NCBI GenBank assembly: GCA_041396685.1
Contig: JAWKYD010000019.1
Location: forward strand, 62,001 to 126,000
Source of the DNA: JAUIAI01 sp041396685
Lineage (GTDB): Bacteria > Pseudomonadota > Gammaproteobacteria > Burkholderiales > Burkholderiaceae_E
Direction: 5' to 3'
DNA length: 64,000 nucleotides
In this document: piece after piece, positions 36,803 to 45,960 of the stretch
Layout: each line of letters begins with the position of its first letter
Position numbering within the stretch: position 1 is the first letter of the stretch
The notes under the pieces: model-generated
The model's database searches: none
Seen by the model: the letters and a program-made list of their open reading frames with translations, nothing else
Told to the model about the DNA's origin: nothing
Translations under genes and position numbers: made by a program

Positions 36803-37774
36803 ATGGCGACGATGCAAGCGCTCGACATCCTGATTCTCGGCGGCACCGGCTTCATCGGCCAGCGACTGTGCGCCCACCTGACCGACCACATGCACCATCT
36901 GGTAGTGCCGACGCGGCTGCGACGGCGCGGCCGCGACCTGATGCTGCTGCCCACCATCGATCTGCGCGAAGCCGACATCTTCGACGACCCGGCGCTGGCC
37001 GAGCTGGTCGGCGCTGCCGATGTGGTGGTCAACCTGGTTGGCATCCTGCACGGCGATGCGGGCGAGCCCTATGGCGAGGCATTCCGCCGTGTGCACGTCG
37101 AATTGCCGCGCCGGGTCGGAACCCTCTGCAAGCGCCTGGGCGAGAAGCGCCTGATCCACGTCTCGGCCCTGGGCGCCGATGAACAGCGCGGCGGCCTGCC
37201 GTCGGCCTATCTGCGCTCGAAGGCCGATGGCGAACGCGCGCTGCGCGAGGCCGGGCCGGCGAACACCACGATCTTTCGGCCCTCGGTCTTGTTCGGCCCT
37301 GGCGACAATTTCCTCAACCTGTTCGCCAGTTTGCAGCGCTGGCTGCCGATGCTCGCGCTGGCGCGCGCGCGCGCCCAGTTTCAGCCGATCTACGTCGGCG
37401 ACGTCGCACACGCGATCACCCGCGCGATCGAAAACCCCGCGCTGTCCGGCAAGACCTATGAACTGGCCGGCCCCGAGATCTACACCTTGCGCGAGTTGGT
37501 CGCACTGGCCGGCCGGATCGCCGGGCACGAGCGTCCTGTCCTGGGCCTGCCCGATTCGCTCGGCCACCTGCAGGCACATCTGATGGAATGGCTGCCGGGT
37601 CCGCCGCTGATGACCCGCGACAACTTCGATTCCATGGCCAAGCCCAACATCGCCACCCACCCCATGGCGCCCGAGCTGGACCTGTCCGGCACGACCATCT
37701 CGATGGTTGCGCCCGACTATCTGCGACCCGGCGACTCGGCCTTCAATGCCGAGCGCGCGAGCGCGCGTCGCTGA
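36803..37774 (+). CDS. NDUFA9-like NAD(P)-binding protein (extended SDR)
   Basis: This is a 323-residue atypical short-chain dehydrogenase of the complex I NDUFA9 type. The Rossmann motif is ILGGTGFIGQRLCAHL, followed by VGAADVVVNLVGIL, LIHVSALGADEQ, YLRSKADGERALREAG, and TIFRPSVLFGPGDNFLNLF. The usual YxxxK is represented by YLRSK. In bacteria the substrate is unknown; quinone or ubiquinone-associated roles have been suggested for relatives. It sits between slt and cca. Confidence 0.92.
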   Translation: MATMQALDILILGGTGFIGQRLCAHLTDHMHHLVVPTRLRRRGRDLMLLPTIDLREADIFDDPALAELVGAADVVVNLVGILHGDAGEPYGEAFRRVHVELPRRVGTLCKRLGEKRLIHVSALGADEQRGGLPSAYLRSKADGERALREAGPANTTIFRPSVLFGPGDNFLNLFASLQRWLPMLALARARAQFQPIYVGDVAHAITRAIENPALSGKTYELAGPEIYTLRELVALAGRIAGHERPVLGLPDSLGHLQAHLMEWLPGPPLMTRDNFDSMAKPNIATHPMAPELDLSGTTISMVAPDYLRPGDSAFNAERASARR

Positions 37775-37824
37775 CGCACCGCCGGCACGCATCGCCGCAC
37801 CGGCCGCCGATCGAGCATCGCGCC

Positions 37825-38934
37825 ATGCAGATCTACCGGGTCGGCGGCTCTGTTCGCGACGAATTGCTCGGCGAACCCAGTCACGACAGCGACTGGGTCG
37901 TGGTGGGCGGCACGCCCGACGAGATGATCGCGGCCGGCTACCAGCCGGTCGGACGCGATTTTCCGGTCTTCCTGCATCCCGCAACTCACGAGGAATACGC
38001 ACTCGCGCGAACCGAACGCAAGACCGCTGCCGGCTATCGCGGCTTCGCAGTGCATTTCGCACCCGACGTCACCCTCGAACAGGATTTGTCGCGACGGGAT
38101 CTGACCATCAATGCGATGGCGATGACCCCCGCGGGCGAACTCGTCGATCCGTTTGGCGGCAGGCGCGACCTGGCCGACAAGACCTTTCGTCATGTGAGCC
38201 CGGCCTTCGTCGAGGACCCGGTCCGCATCCTGCGTCTGGCGCGCTTCGCCGCACGCCTGACCGATTTCCAAGTGCACCCGGACACGCTCGCCCTGATGCG
38301 CGTAATGGTTGCGCAGGGCGAGGTGGATGCGCTGGTTCCCGAGCGGGTCTGGCAGGAAGTATCCCGTGGGCTGATGGCCGCTGAACCCGCGCGCATGATC
38401 GCGGTGCTCGCCGACTGCCATGCATTGCCCAGGGTACTGCCCGGCATCGCACCGAGCGCGATTCTCGAACGCGCCCTGGCCTGTGCGGTGCGTGCTTCGC
38501 TACCGCTGGCGGCGCGCTATGCGCTGCTGGTCGCGGCCGGCGGGCATGGCGGGCCGGACCCGCTCGCCGACCACCTGCGCGTTCCCGGCGACTGCCGCGA
38601 TCTCGCCCGTCTGCTGACTGCCGAAGAGGCCACTCTGGCCGCGGCCGATGCCGCGGATGCGCGCACGCAACTGGCGCTGCTCGAGCGCCTCGATGCGCTC
38701 AGGCGTCCCGAGCGCGTGCCGATCCTGCTGCAAGCCAGCCGGTGCCTGCGCCTTGCGCAGGGCGAATCCGAAGACGCCTGCGCGCGCTCGACGGCCCGGC
38801 TGACGAACGCGCTGCAGGCCGTTCGTGACGTCGACGCGGGCGCGATCGCGAAGGCGGCCGCGCCCGGCGGCCCGCAGGCGATCCGCCAGGCACTGGCCGA
38901 GGCCCGCAGCGCCGCAATAGCGGGTCGCCGATGA
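37825..38934 (+). CDS. cca: CCA tRNA nucleotidyltransferase with eroded HD domain
   Basis: This enzyme adds or repairs the 3' CCA of tRNA. It has 369 residues from the ATG at 37825, shorter than the roughly 410 of E. coli. The head and neck domains are intact: YRVGGSVRDELLG, catalytic Asp pair in HDSDWVVVG, ARTERKTAAGYRGF, LSRRDLTINAMAM, and EDPVRILRLARFAAR, WQEVSRGL. The C-terminal HD phosphohydrolase domain of the multifunctional enzyme is degenerate: the CHDLGKG and HHGHGPAG motifs are absent and only VPGDCRDLARLL is recognisable. CCA addition should work; phosphatase and phosphodiesterase activity should not. Confidence 0.93.
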   Translation: MQIYRVGGSVRDELLGEPSHDSDWVVVGGTPDEMIAAGYQPVGRDFPVFLHPATHEEYALARTERKTAAGYRGFAVHFAPDVTLEQDLSRRDLTINAMAMTPAGELVDPFGGRRDLADKTFRHVSPAFVEDPVRILRLARFAARLTDFQVHPDTLALMRVMVAQGEVDALVPERVWQEVSRGLMAAEPARMIAVLADCHALPRVLPGIAPSAILERALACAVRASLPLAARYALLVAAGGHGGPDPLADHLRVPGDCRDLARLLTAEEATLAAADAADARTQLALLERLDALRRPERVPILLQASRCLRLAQGESEDACARSTARLTNALQAVRDVDAGAIAKAAAPGGPQAIRQALAEARSAAIAGRR

Positions 38935-39040
38935 GCCGCAGGGGCGGATGAGCCTCGGGGATGAGCCGCAGGGGGATGAGCCGCGGGGATGAGCCTCAGG
39001 GATGAGCCTCAGGGATGAGCCGCGGAGACGGATGACCCGC
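38930..39040. repeat. 14-15-bp tandem repeat between convergent genes
   Basis: About eight imperfect copies of GGGATGAGCCKCRG follow the cca stop codon and occupy the space before the convergent DUF2905 gene. Copies vary at the K and R positions and by short G-run length changes. ATGAG occurs in each copy and is not evidence of a start codon. Confidence 0.85.
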
Positions 39041-39085
39041 GCGGGCGGCTGACTCACGCATCGGCACAGTCCGACGCGCGCGTGC

Positions 39086-39280
39086 TCAGATGAAGGCGGC
39101 GATCAGGGCCGCGAGCGCCGACAGCAACAGGGTCGATGTCAACGGCAGCGAATAGCGCCGGCCCCGAAACCAGAATTCGAAATCGCCCGGCAGGCGCCCG
39201 AAGCCGATCTTGGCCAGGGCGTTTTGCAGCCCCGAGAAAACCAGCAGCGCGATGACCACCGTGATCAGCCACTTGGTCAT
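39086..39280 (-). CDS. DUF2905 small membrane protein
   Basis: This is a 64-residue protein with two hydrophobic helices (KWLITVVIALLVFSGLQNAL and SLPLTSTLLLSALAALIAAFI) joined by KIGFGRLPGDFEFWFRGRRY. This matches the DUF2905 family, in which GRLPGDI is conserved. The function is unknown. The ATG at 39280 is chosen because the family begins with the first helix. Confidence 0.9.
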   Translation of the reverse strand: MTKWLITVVIALLVFSGLQNALAKIGFGRLPGDFEFWFRGRRYSLPLTSTLLLSALAALIAAFI

Positions 39281-39564
39281 GGCCGCCCCCTGCCCGGCCG
39301 CCCGTGGCCGGGGTTTGCGCGCCCGGTCGGCCGCCCGCCGCCGATCGGGCGGAGTCGGCCGGGCCAGGTGACGGATCGATCGCCATCGACCATCCGTCCA
39401 GCCTGCGGTCCGCATCGCTCAAGGCATTCGCCACACATCCGAAAAACCCTTCGTAAACCCCGTGTCGGCAATGGCCGTGCACGGAACCGCGGCCGTCACA
39501 TGGCCGCGATCGCTTCATTTCGTGCATTCGAACCCCGAATGTACCGCCCAGCAAGGAAGACGCC
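39281..39564 (+). promoter_or_regulatory. Upstream region of the giant repeat gene
   Basis: This 284-bp non-coding stretch lies between the DUF2905 gene (divergent) and the giant octapeptide gene. A strong Shine-Dalgarno (AAGGAAG) sits just before the ATG at 39565. The left half is GC-rich, with GCCGGGGTTTGCG and similar words. The right half is less GC-rich and likely carries the promoter. I cannot name a confident -35/-10 pair. Confidence 0.45.
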
Positions 39565-42500
39565 ATGGCGACCATCATCCCCAGCCTGACCACCGCTCAG
39601 ATCAATGGCCTGAGCACGGACTCGATCGCGGGGCTGAACACCGAGGACTGGGCGGCATTCTCGACCGCGCAGGTCGTCGCGCTGGCGACCGAGCACATGA
39701 CGGCGATCAGCACGGCCGGCCTGGCGGCGCTGGGCACCGCGCAGGTCGCCGCGATCGAGACCGGCGACCTCGCCTTGCTGACGTCGAAGCAGATGGCGGC
39801 CTTCTCGTCCGACCAGGTCGCGGCCATGACGACCGCGCAGATCGCCGGCCTCTACTCCGAACACATCGCCGCGCTGGGCTCGGGCCAGATCGGCGCCATG
39901 AGCACCGCACAGGTGGTGGCGCTGGCCAGTGACAACATGCAGGCCCTGGCCACCGCCGGCCTGGCCGCGATGGGCACCGCGCAGGTGGCCGCGATCGAAA
40001 CGGCCGACATCCGGATGCTGACGTCGAGCCAGATGGCGGCTTTCTCGTCCGCCCAGGTCGGCGCCATGACGACCGCACAGATCGCCGGCCTGTACTCCGA
40101 ACACATCGCCGCACTGGGCTCGGCCCAGATCGCCGCCCTGGGCACCGCGCAGGTCGTGGCGCTGGCCAGCGACCACATGCAGGCGATCGCCACCGCCGGC
40201 CTGGCCGCGATGGGCACCGCGCAGGTGGCCGCGATCGAAACGGCCGACATCCGCATGTTGACGTCGCAGCAGATGGCGGCCTTCTCGGCCGACCAGGTCG
40301 GCGCGATGACGAGCGCGCAGATCGCCGGCCTGTACTCCGAACACATCGCCGCGCTGGGCTCGGCCCAGATCGCCGCGCTGGGCACCGCGCAAGTCGTGGC
40401 GCTGGCCAGCGATAACATGCCGGCGATCGGCACCGCCGGTCTGGCGGCCATGAGCACCGCGCAGGTGGCCGCGATGGAAACGGCCGATATCCGCATGCTG
40501 ACCACGGACCAGATGTCGGCGTTCTCGGCCGACCAGGTCGCGGCCATGACGACCGCGCAGCTCGCGGGTCTGTACACCGACCAGGTGGCCGCCTTCGGCT
40601 CGGCCCAGATCGGCGCCATGGGCACCGCGCAGATCGCGGCGCTCCCGAGCGAAGATATCTTCATACTCTCGACCCGACAGATCAGCGCACTCAGCTCGGC
40701 GCAAATCGCCGCCCTGACCACCGCTCAGGCGTATGCACTGAACACCGATCACGTTGCGGTGCTCACCAGCGCGCAGGCCGTGGGATTCGAAACAGCCGAC
40801 CTGGCCGCGATCGGCACGTTGGAGATCGGCGCGTTCGCGACCCGCGCGCTGGCCGCGCTGAGCACGACCCAGCTCAATGCGCTGAGCTCGGACCAGATCT
40901 TTTCGTTGAGCAGCCAGCAAGCACGCGCGCTCACCACCGACCATATCGCGGCGATGTCGAGTGGTAATTTTGCCGCGCTGGGCACGCAACACATCGCGGC
41001 AATGGAAACCGGTCAGATCGCGGCGATCACCACCGCCCAGATCGCCGGCATGCCGACCGAGAACGTTGGCGTCCTGAGCACCAAGCAGATGGCCGCGCTG
41101 GGCACGGCCGCGTTCGGCGCACTGACCACCGCGCAGGCCTTCACCCTGAGCAGCGCCCAGGCCGCCAGCCTGTCGAGCGATCAGCTCGCCGCGCTCGGCA
41201 CCGCGTCCGTGGCCGCCTTGTCGACCAGCGCGGTCGCGGCGCTGCCCACCCGTTCGATCGCCTCGATGAGCACGGCGCAGGTCGACGCATTCGGCACCGG
41301 CCAGATCGCGAGCCTCACGACCAAACAGGTCGCCAGCCTGACCAGCACCCAGATCGCAGCCCTGAGCACGGGGGACCTCGACGCACTGACCTCCGACCAC
41401 ATGCTGGCGCTGAAGACCGAGCAACTCGCGGCTCTCACGACGGCGCAGGTCGCCAGCCTCGCCACCGACGAGCTGGCACTGCTTTCAAGCAAGCAGATCG
41501 GCGCACTGTCGACCGCGCAAGTCGTCGCGCTCGGCACCGGCCAGGTGGCCAGCCTGACCACCGCCCAGGTGGCATCGCTGTCGACCGACCAGGTGGCGGC
41601 GATCGAGACCGCCGACATGGCCGCGCTGACCACCGACGGTGTCGCAGCGCTCAGCTCGCGTGCGATTCCGAGCCTGTCGACCGCGCAGCTCGCCGCGCTC
41701 GGCTCGAATCAGATCGCCAGCCTCAGCACGGCGCAAATCTCCAAGCTGACCACGGACCAGATCGCCAGCCTGTCCACCGCCAATCTGAACGCCTTCACGA
41801 GCGATCAGATCCAGAGCCTGTCGACCAGCCAACTGGGCGCGCTGACCACCGCGCAGATCGCCAACATGGCGACCGACGACCTGGCCGCGTTGACGACGCG
41901 CCAGATCGGCAGTCTGTCCAGCACCCAGGTGCCTGCGCTGACCACGACACAGGTCGCCAACCTCACGACCGCTCAGATCGCCAAACTCACGACGGACCAG
42001 CTGACCTGGATCGAGACAGCCGACGTCGCGGTACTGACCACCGATGCCCTGCTGGCCATTCCCTCGCGTTCGATCGCCGCGCTGACCACGGCACAGGTCA
42101 ACGCTCTGACCACCGCGCAGATCGGCGCGCTCTCGACCAACCAGGTCGCGTCCTTCAGCACCGATCAGATCGCGAATCTATCCACGGCCAATGTCGTTGC
42201 ACTCACGTCCGACCAGATTGCCTCGCTCAAACCGGCGCAGATTGCCGCATTGACCACCGCCCAGGTCGCGGCCATCCCCACCGATGATCTCGGCGCGCTG
42301 AGTACCCGCCAGCTCGTTCAGTTGGGGACCGACGACATCGTTGCGTTGACCACCGCTCAGGTGGCGAGCCTGACGACTGCCCAGGCCGCCAAACTGACGA
42401 GCGATCAGCTGGCCGCGTTCGAGACGGCCGATGTCGCCGCCATGACGACCGACACATTGCGCGCGATTCCGTCGCGGGCGATCGCCGCGTTCACCACGGC

Positions 42501-45500
42501 CCAGGTAAACGCTCTGAGCACCGCCCAGATCGGCGCGCTCGACACGCGTCAGGTCGCGTCGATGAGCACCGAGCAGATTGCGAATCTGTCCACGGCCAAC
42601 CTGGCCGCGCTGACCTCCGACCAGATGGCCGCTCTGAAGCCGGCGCAGATTGCCGCGCTCACCACGGCGCAGGTCGCGGCGATTCCGACCGACGACCTGG
42701 GCGTGCTGGGCACCAAGCAGTTCGCGCAGCTCGGCACGGACGACATCGCCGCCCTGACCACCGCGCAGGCAGCCAGCCTGACCACCGCGCAGATGGTCAA
42801 ACTGTCGACCGAACAGCTCGCCGCGCTCGAGACCGCCGATGTCGCGGCGCTGAGCACGGACAACATCGCCGTGATTCCGACCCGTACGATCGTCGCGCTC
42901 GGATCGGCCCAGTTGGCCGCGCTGACCAGCGACCAGATCGGCGCACTCGCCACCGGACAGGTACAGGCCCTGACCACCGCACAGCTGTCCTCGCTGGGCA
43001 CAGCCGACCTGAATGCGCTGAGCACGGCCCAGTTCGCGGCCATCAAGCCGCAGACCCTGAGTGCGCTGACGACGGCACAGGTGTCCTCGATGGAGACCGC
43101 CGACCTCGCCGTGCTCGACAGCAAGCAGATCGGCGCACTGGGCACCGACCACATCGCGTCACTGACCACCGCACAGGTGGCCAGCCTGACGTCGGCTCAG
43201 GTCGCGGCCCTCGGCACGGCGCACATCGCCGCCCTGACGACCGGGCAGGTGGCCGCACTCGAAACCGCCGACCTGGCGGCGATGAGCACCAAGCAGACGA
43301 TCGCCCTGAGCACCGCGCAGATCGTCGCGCTGACCACCGGCCAGGCAGCCGCGCTGACCAGCGAGCAGATCGCCAAACTGTCGACCGACCAGATCGCAGC
43401 GGTCGAGACCGCCGATCTGGTGGCGATGGGCACGGCGGGCGTGCAGGCGATCCACACCACCTCGCTGGCCGCGATGACCAGCGCCCAGCTGGCGTCGCTG
43501 ACCTCGGATCAACTGGTGGCCCTGACCACCAAGCAGGTGTCGGCCCTCAGTACCGATCAGATCTCGACGCTGGGCACGGCCGATCTGAACTCACTGACCA
43601 GTGACCAGTTCGCGGCCATGAAGGTCGATCAGATCGGCTCGCTGACCACCGCCCAGATCGCCAATCTGGCCACCGATGATCTCAACGCGCTCGACACCCG
43701 CCAGATGGCAGCGCTGGGCACGGCCGGTGCCGCCGCGCTGACCACGGTACAGCTCAATGCCCTGGCATCCGCTCAGCTGACGTCGCTCACCACCGACCAG
43801 CTCGCGGCGATGAGCACGGCGCAGATCGCCAACCTGACCACCGACCAGCTCACCCTGATCACGACCCGGCAGATCGCCGCGCTGACGTCGGCCATGATCA
43901 CCAGCATGAGTTCGGGCCAGATCGCTTCGCTGACGGCGGACCAACTGAGCAAGATCGGCACCGACCAGGCGGCCGGGCTGACCAGCACCGCCGGTATTGC
44001 CGCCTGGACCTCGGACCAGGTGGCCGCCATCAAGCCCGACACGATCGGCGCCATGACCACCGGTGCGTTCAATGCCCTGACCTCGGCCCAGTTGCCGGCC
44101 TTCGACAAGAAGCAGATGGCGGCCGTCACCACTGCCCAGATCGCCAGCCTGACCACCACCGACATCAACGAGTTCTCGTCGACGCAGATCTCGTATCTGA
44201 GCAGCGAGCAGATCGTTGCGATCACGACCGCGCAGGTGGCCGCGATGAGCACCGACACGCTCAATGCGATCACGACCCGTCAGTTGCCCGCGCTGGGCAC
44301 CGCGCAGATCGTCGCGCTCACCACGGCGCAGGTCGCCAACCTGAGCAGCAAGCAGATTGCCAAGCTGTCCACCGACCAGATCGCGGCCCTCGAGACCGCC
44401 GACGTCGCGGCACTCAGTTCGGACGGCATCGCCGCCCTGCAACCGGCCTCGATCGGCGCGCTCAGCACGGCCCAGATGACCGCATTCACGACCGACCAGC
44501 TCGGCCTGTTCAACAAACGCCAGATCGATGCGATCACCACCGACCAGATCGCCAGCCTGGCCACCGCGACCTTGAACGCATTGACCAGCGAGCAGATCCA
44601 GTGGCTCGACGCCGACCAGCTCGGCGCGCTCACCACCGCCCAGGTGGCCGGCCTGGCAACCGATGACCTGATCGCGCTCACCACGCGCCAACTCGATGCC
44701 TTCGGCACTGCCGCGATCAATGCCCTGACCACCGGTCAGATCGCCTCGCTGACCACCGCCCAGATCCGTTCGCTGGACACCGAGCAGATCGCCGGCTTGG
44801 CCGACACCGCCGACATCGTCGCACTCACCACTGACCACGTGGCGGCGCTGACGAAGACGCAGTTGGCAGCGCTGTCGACCGCCCAGTTCGCGGCATTGGA
44901 AACCGCCGACATCGCCGCACTCTCGTCCACCCAGATGCGCGCATTGACGACGGACCACATCGTCGCGTTCACGACCGCGCAGATCACGGCGCTGGAGACC
45001 CAGGACATCGCCGCGATGTCCATGACGCAGATCTTCGCCTTCGCCACCGACGACGTCGCCGCCATGACCGCCGCCCAGGTCGACGCCATGCTCGCCGCCA
45101 CCCCCATCATGCTCGACCTCGACGGCGACGGCGTGCAGACCGTCTCGGCCTTCAACGGCGTGCGCTTCGACATCAACGCCACCGGCGAAGAACAGCGCAT
45201 CGGCTGGATCTCGCGCACCGACGGCCTGCTCGCCATGGACCACAACGGCGACGGCCTCATCAACGACGGCTCCGAGCTGTTCGGCGCCGCCACCCGCCTG
45301 CCAAGCGGCGAGCGCGCCGGCGACGGCTTCGCCGCCATGGCCACCCAGGACAGCAACGGCGACGGCGTACTCGATGCCAACGACGCCAACTGGGACCAGC
45401 TGCGCGTGTGGGTCGATGCCAACTTCGACGCCCGCACCGACGCCGGCGAGTTGCACACGCTCGACGAACTGGGCATCCGGTCGCTGGACCTCGCCGCCGA

Positions 45501-45789
45501 GCGCTCGGGCGTGCTCAACCACGGCAACCTCGTGGGCCTGAGCTCGACCTACACCACCGAGGACGGTGCCCAGCACGAGATGAGCGACGTCTGGATCGCC
45601 CGGCGCCTGCCCGCGGCCCAGCTCACCGCGCTGAACGAGGTGTTGATCGAGCCCCCGGCCCCGCCGCTGCCCGAGCCCGAGCCGGCGCCTGCGGTGGTGC
45701 TCAAGCCCGACGAGGACCTGAGCGGCCCGGTGCTCACCAAGAGCGCCTCGCTCGACGACGAACTCGGTGCGCAACTGCCAATGCTTTGA
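39565..45789 (+). CDS. Giant octapeptide-repeat protein with FrpC/RTX-like calcium-binding C-terminus
   Basis: This is a 2074-residue protein. From about residue 8 to 1845 it is an almost unbroken series of about 229 octapeptides of the form x-[ST]-x-x-phi-x-x-phi (typical copies TTAQIAAL, STAQVVAL, TSDQIASL). Only rare 9-residue units break the register (TSTAGIAAW, ADTADIVAL). I see no cysteine and no signal peptide. From residue 1846 the sequence changes to calcium-binding Asp/Gly motifs: LDLDGDGV, MDHNGDGLINDGSELFG and DSNGDGVLDAND, as in FrpC/RTX-type exoproteins. A Pro/Glu-rich stretch (EPPAPPLPEPEPAPA) and an acidic tail ending LGAQLPML follow. This is the layout of a type I secretion substrate, and a type I system is encoded 3-9 kb downstream. 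I infer a surface-layer or adhesin-like role; the fold of the repeats is unknown to me. Confidence 0.9.
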   Translation: MATIIPSLTTAQINGLSTDSIAGLNTEDWAAFSTAQVVALATEHMTAISTAGLAALGTAQVAAIETGDLALLTSKQMAAFSSDQVAAMTTAQIAGLYSEHIAALGSGQIGAMSTAQVVALASDNMQALATAGLAAMGTAQVAAIETADIRMLTSSQMAAFSSAQVGAMTTAQIAGLYSEHIAALGSAQIAALGTAQVVALASDHMQAIATAGLAAMGTAQVAAIETADIRMLTSQQMAAFSADQVGAMTSAQIAGLYSEHIAALGSAQIAALGTAQVVALASDNMPAIGTAGLAAMSTAQVAAMETADIRMLTTDQMSAFSADQVAAMTTAQLAGLYTDQVAAFGSAQIGAMGTAQIAALPSEDIFILSTRQISALSSAQIAALTTAQAYALNTDHVAVLTSAQAVGFETADLAAIGTLEIGAFATRALAALSTTQLNALSSDQIFSLSSQQARALTTDHIAAMSSGNFAALGTQHIAAMETGQIAAITTAQIAGMPTENVGVLSTKQMAALGTAAFGALTTAQAFTLSSAQAASLSSDQLAALGTASVAALSTSAVAALPTRSIASMSTAQVDAFGTGQIASLTTKQVASLTSTQIAALSTGDLDALTSDHMLALKTEQLAALTTAQVASLATDELALLSSKQIGALSTAQVVALGTGQVASLTTAQVASLSTDQVAAIETADMAALTTDGVAALSSRAIPSLSTAQLAALGSNQIASLSTAQISKLTTDQIASLSTANLNAFTSDQIQSLSTSQLGALTTAQIANMATDDLAALTTRQIGSLSSTQVPALTTTQVANLTTAQIAKLTTDQLTWIETADVAVLTTDALLAIPSRSIAALTTAQVNALTTAQIGALSTNQVASFSTDQIANLSTANVVALTSDQIASLKPAQIAALTTAQVAAIPTDDLGALSTRQLVQLGTDDIVALTTAQVASLTTAQAAKLTSDQLAAFETADVAAMTTDTLRAIPSRAIAAFTTAQVNALSTAQIGALDTRQVASMSTEQIANLSTANLAALTSDQMAALKPAQIAALTTAQVAAIPTDDLGVLGTKQFAQLGTDDIAALTTAQAASLTTAQMVKLSTEQLAALETADVAALSTDNIAVIPTRTIVALGSAQLAALTSDQIGALATGQVQALTTAQLSSLGTADLNALSTAQFAAIKPQTLSALTTAQVSSMETADLAVLDSKQIGALGTDHIASLTTAQVASLTSAQVAALGTAHIAALTTGQVAALETADLAAMSTKQTIALSTAQIVALTTGQAAALTSEQIAKLSTDQIAAVETADLVAMGTAGVQAIHTTSLAAMTSAQLASLTSDQLVALTTKQVSALSTDQISTLGTADLNSLTSDQFAAMKVDQIGSLTTAQIANLATDDLNALDTRQMAALGTAGAAALTTVQLNALASAQLTSLTTDQLAAMSTAQIANLTTDQLTLITTRQIAALTSAMITSMSSGQIASLTADQLSKIGTDQAAGLTSTAGIAAWTSDQVAAIKPDTIGAMTTGAFNALTSAQLPAFDKKQMAAVTTAQIASLTTTDINEFSSTQISYLSSEQIVAITTAQVAAMSTDTLNAITTRQLPALGTAQIVALTTAQVANLSSKQIAKLSTDQIAALETADVAALSSDGIAALQPASIGALSTAQMTAFTTDQLGLFNKRQIDAITTDQIASLATATLNALTSEQIQWLDADQLGALTTAQVAGLATDDLIALTTRQLDAFGTAAINALTTGQIASLTTAQIRSLDTEQIAGLADTADIVALTTDHVAALTKTQLAALSTAQFAALETADIAALSSTQMRALTTDHIVAFTTAQITALETQDIAAMSMTQIFAFATDDVAAMTAAQVDAMLAATPIMLDLDGDGVQTVSAFNGVRFDINATGEEQRIGWISRTDGLLAMDHNGDGLINDGSELFGAATRLPSGERAGDGFAAMATQDSNGDGVLDANDANWDQLRVWVDANFDARTDAGELHTLDELGIRSLDLAAERSGVLNHGNLVGLSSTYTTEDGAQHEMSDVWIARRLPAAQLTALNEVLIEPPAPPLPEPEPAPAVVLKPDEDLSGPVLTKSASLDDELGAQLPML
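39841..40560 (+). repeat. 240-bp higher-order repeat inside the giant gene
   Basis: Three successive copies of a 240-bp block (10 octapeptides, 80 residues) begin at 39841, 40081 and 40321, each opening with ATCGCCGGCC and a TAC TCC GAA CAC segment. Identity between copies is very high at DNA level, much higher than between neighbouring octapeptides, so the block was duplicated recently or homogenised. Confidence 0.9.
42180..42900 (+). repeat. 408-bp higher-order repeat inside the giant gene
   Basis: A second higher-order unit of 17 octapeptides (136 residues, 408 bp) is seen as ATTGCCGC with following ACC/ACG GCN CAG GTC GCG GCC ATC CC at 42241 and again at 42649. The translated units share LKPAQIAAL, TTAQVAAI, PTDDLG and FETADVAAM/LETADVAAL in the same order. 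Thus different parts of the gene grew by amplifying different block sizes. Confidence 0.8.
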
Positions 45790-45960
45790 GCAATCTCGGC
45801 CGCGGGGCCGATACCGGCCCCGCGGGTAATCCGCCCGGCACTGTGCCGGAGCCAAGCCGCGCCGCATGTTGCCGAAGCCCGCTCGCCCAACGCCCTGCGG
45901 GCCCGCGCACCTGGCGCAATACTTCCGGGCCCCTTCGTTCGCGCGGCGTGCCGGCCGGGA

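Noticed and set aside
34690..37044. 784-residue minus-strand frame opposite slt
   Set aside because: Antisense shadow of slt and the NDUFA9-like gene; no domain or start signal.
38930..39040. Repeated ATGAGCC as serial start codons or a leader peptide
   Set aside because: It is a tandem repeat of 14-15 bp without ribosome-binding sites or a following gene on that strand.
39496..41424. Long minus-strand reading frames opposite the giant repeat gene
   Set aside because: The 24-bp repeat leaves several other frames open. Their products are Arg/Gly/His-rich echoes of the repeat, have no ribosome-binding site, and the plus-strand frame has a coherent C-terminal domain.
43591..45867. 758-residue minus-strand frame over the 3' half of the giant gene
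   Set aside because: Same cause: a shadow of repeat codon structure. No recognisable domain, and it runs through the calcium-binding coding region.
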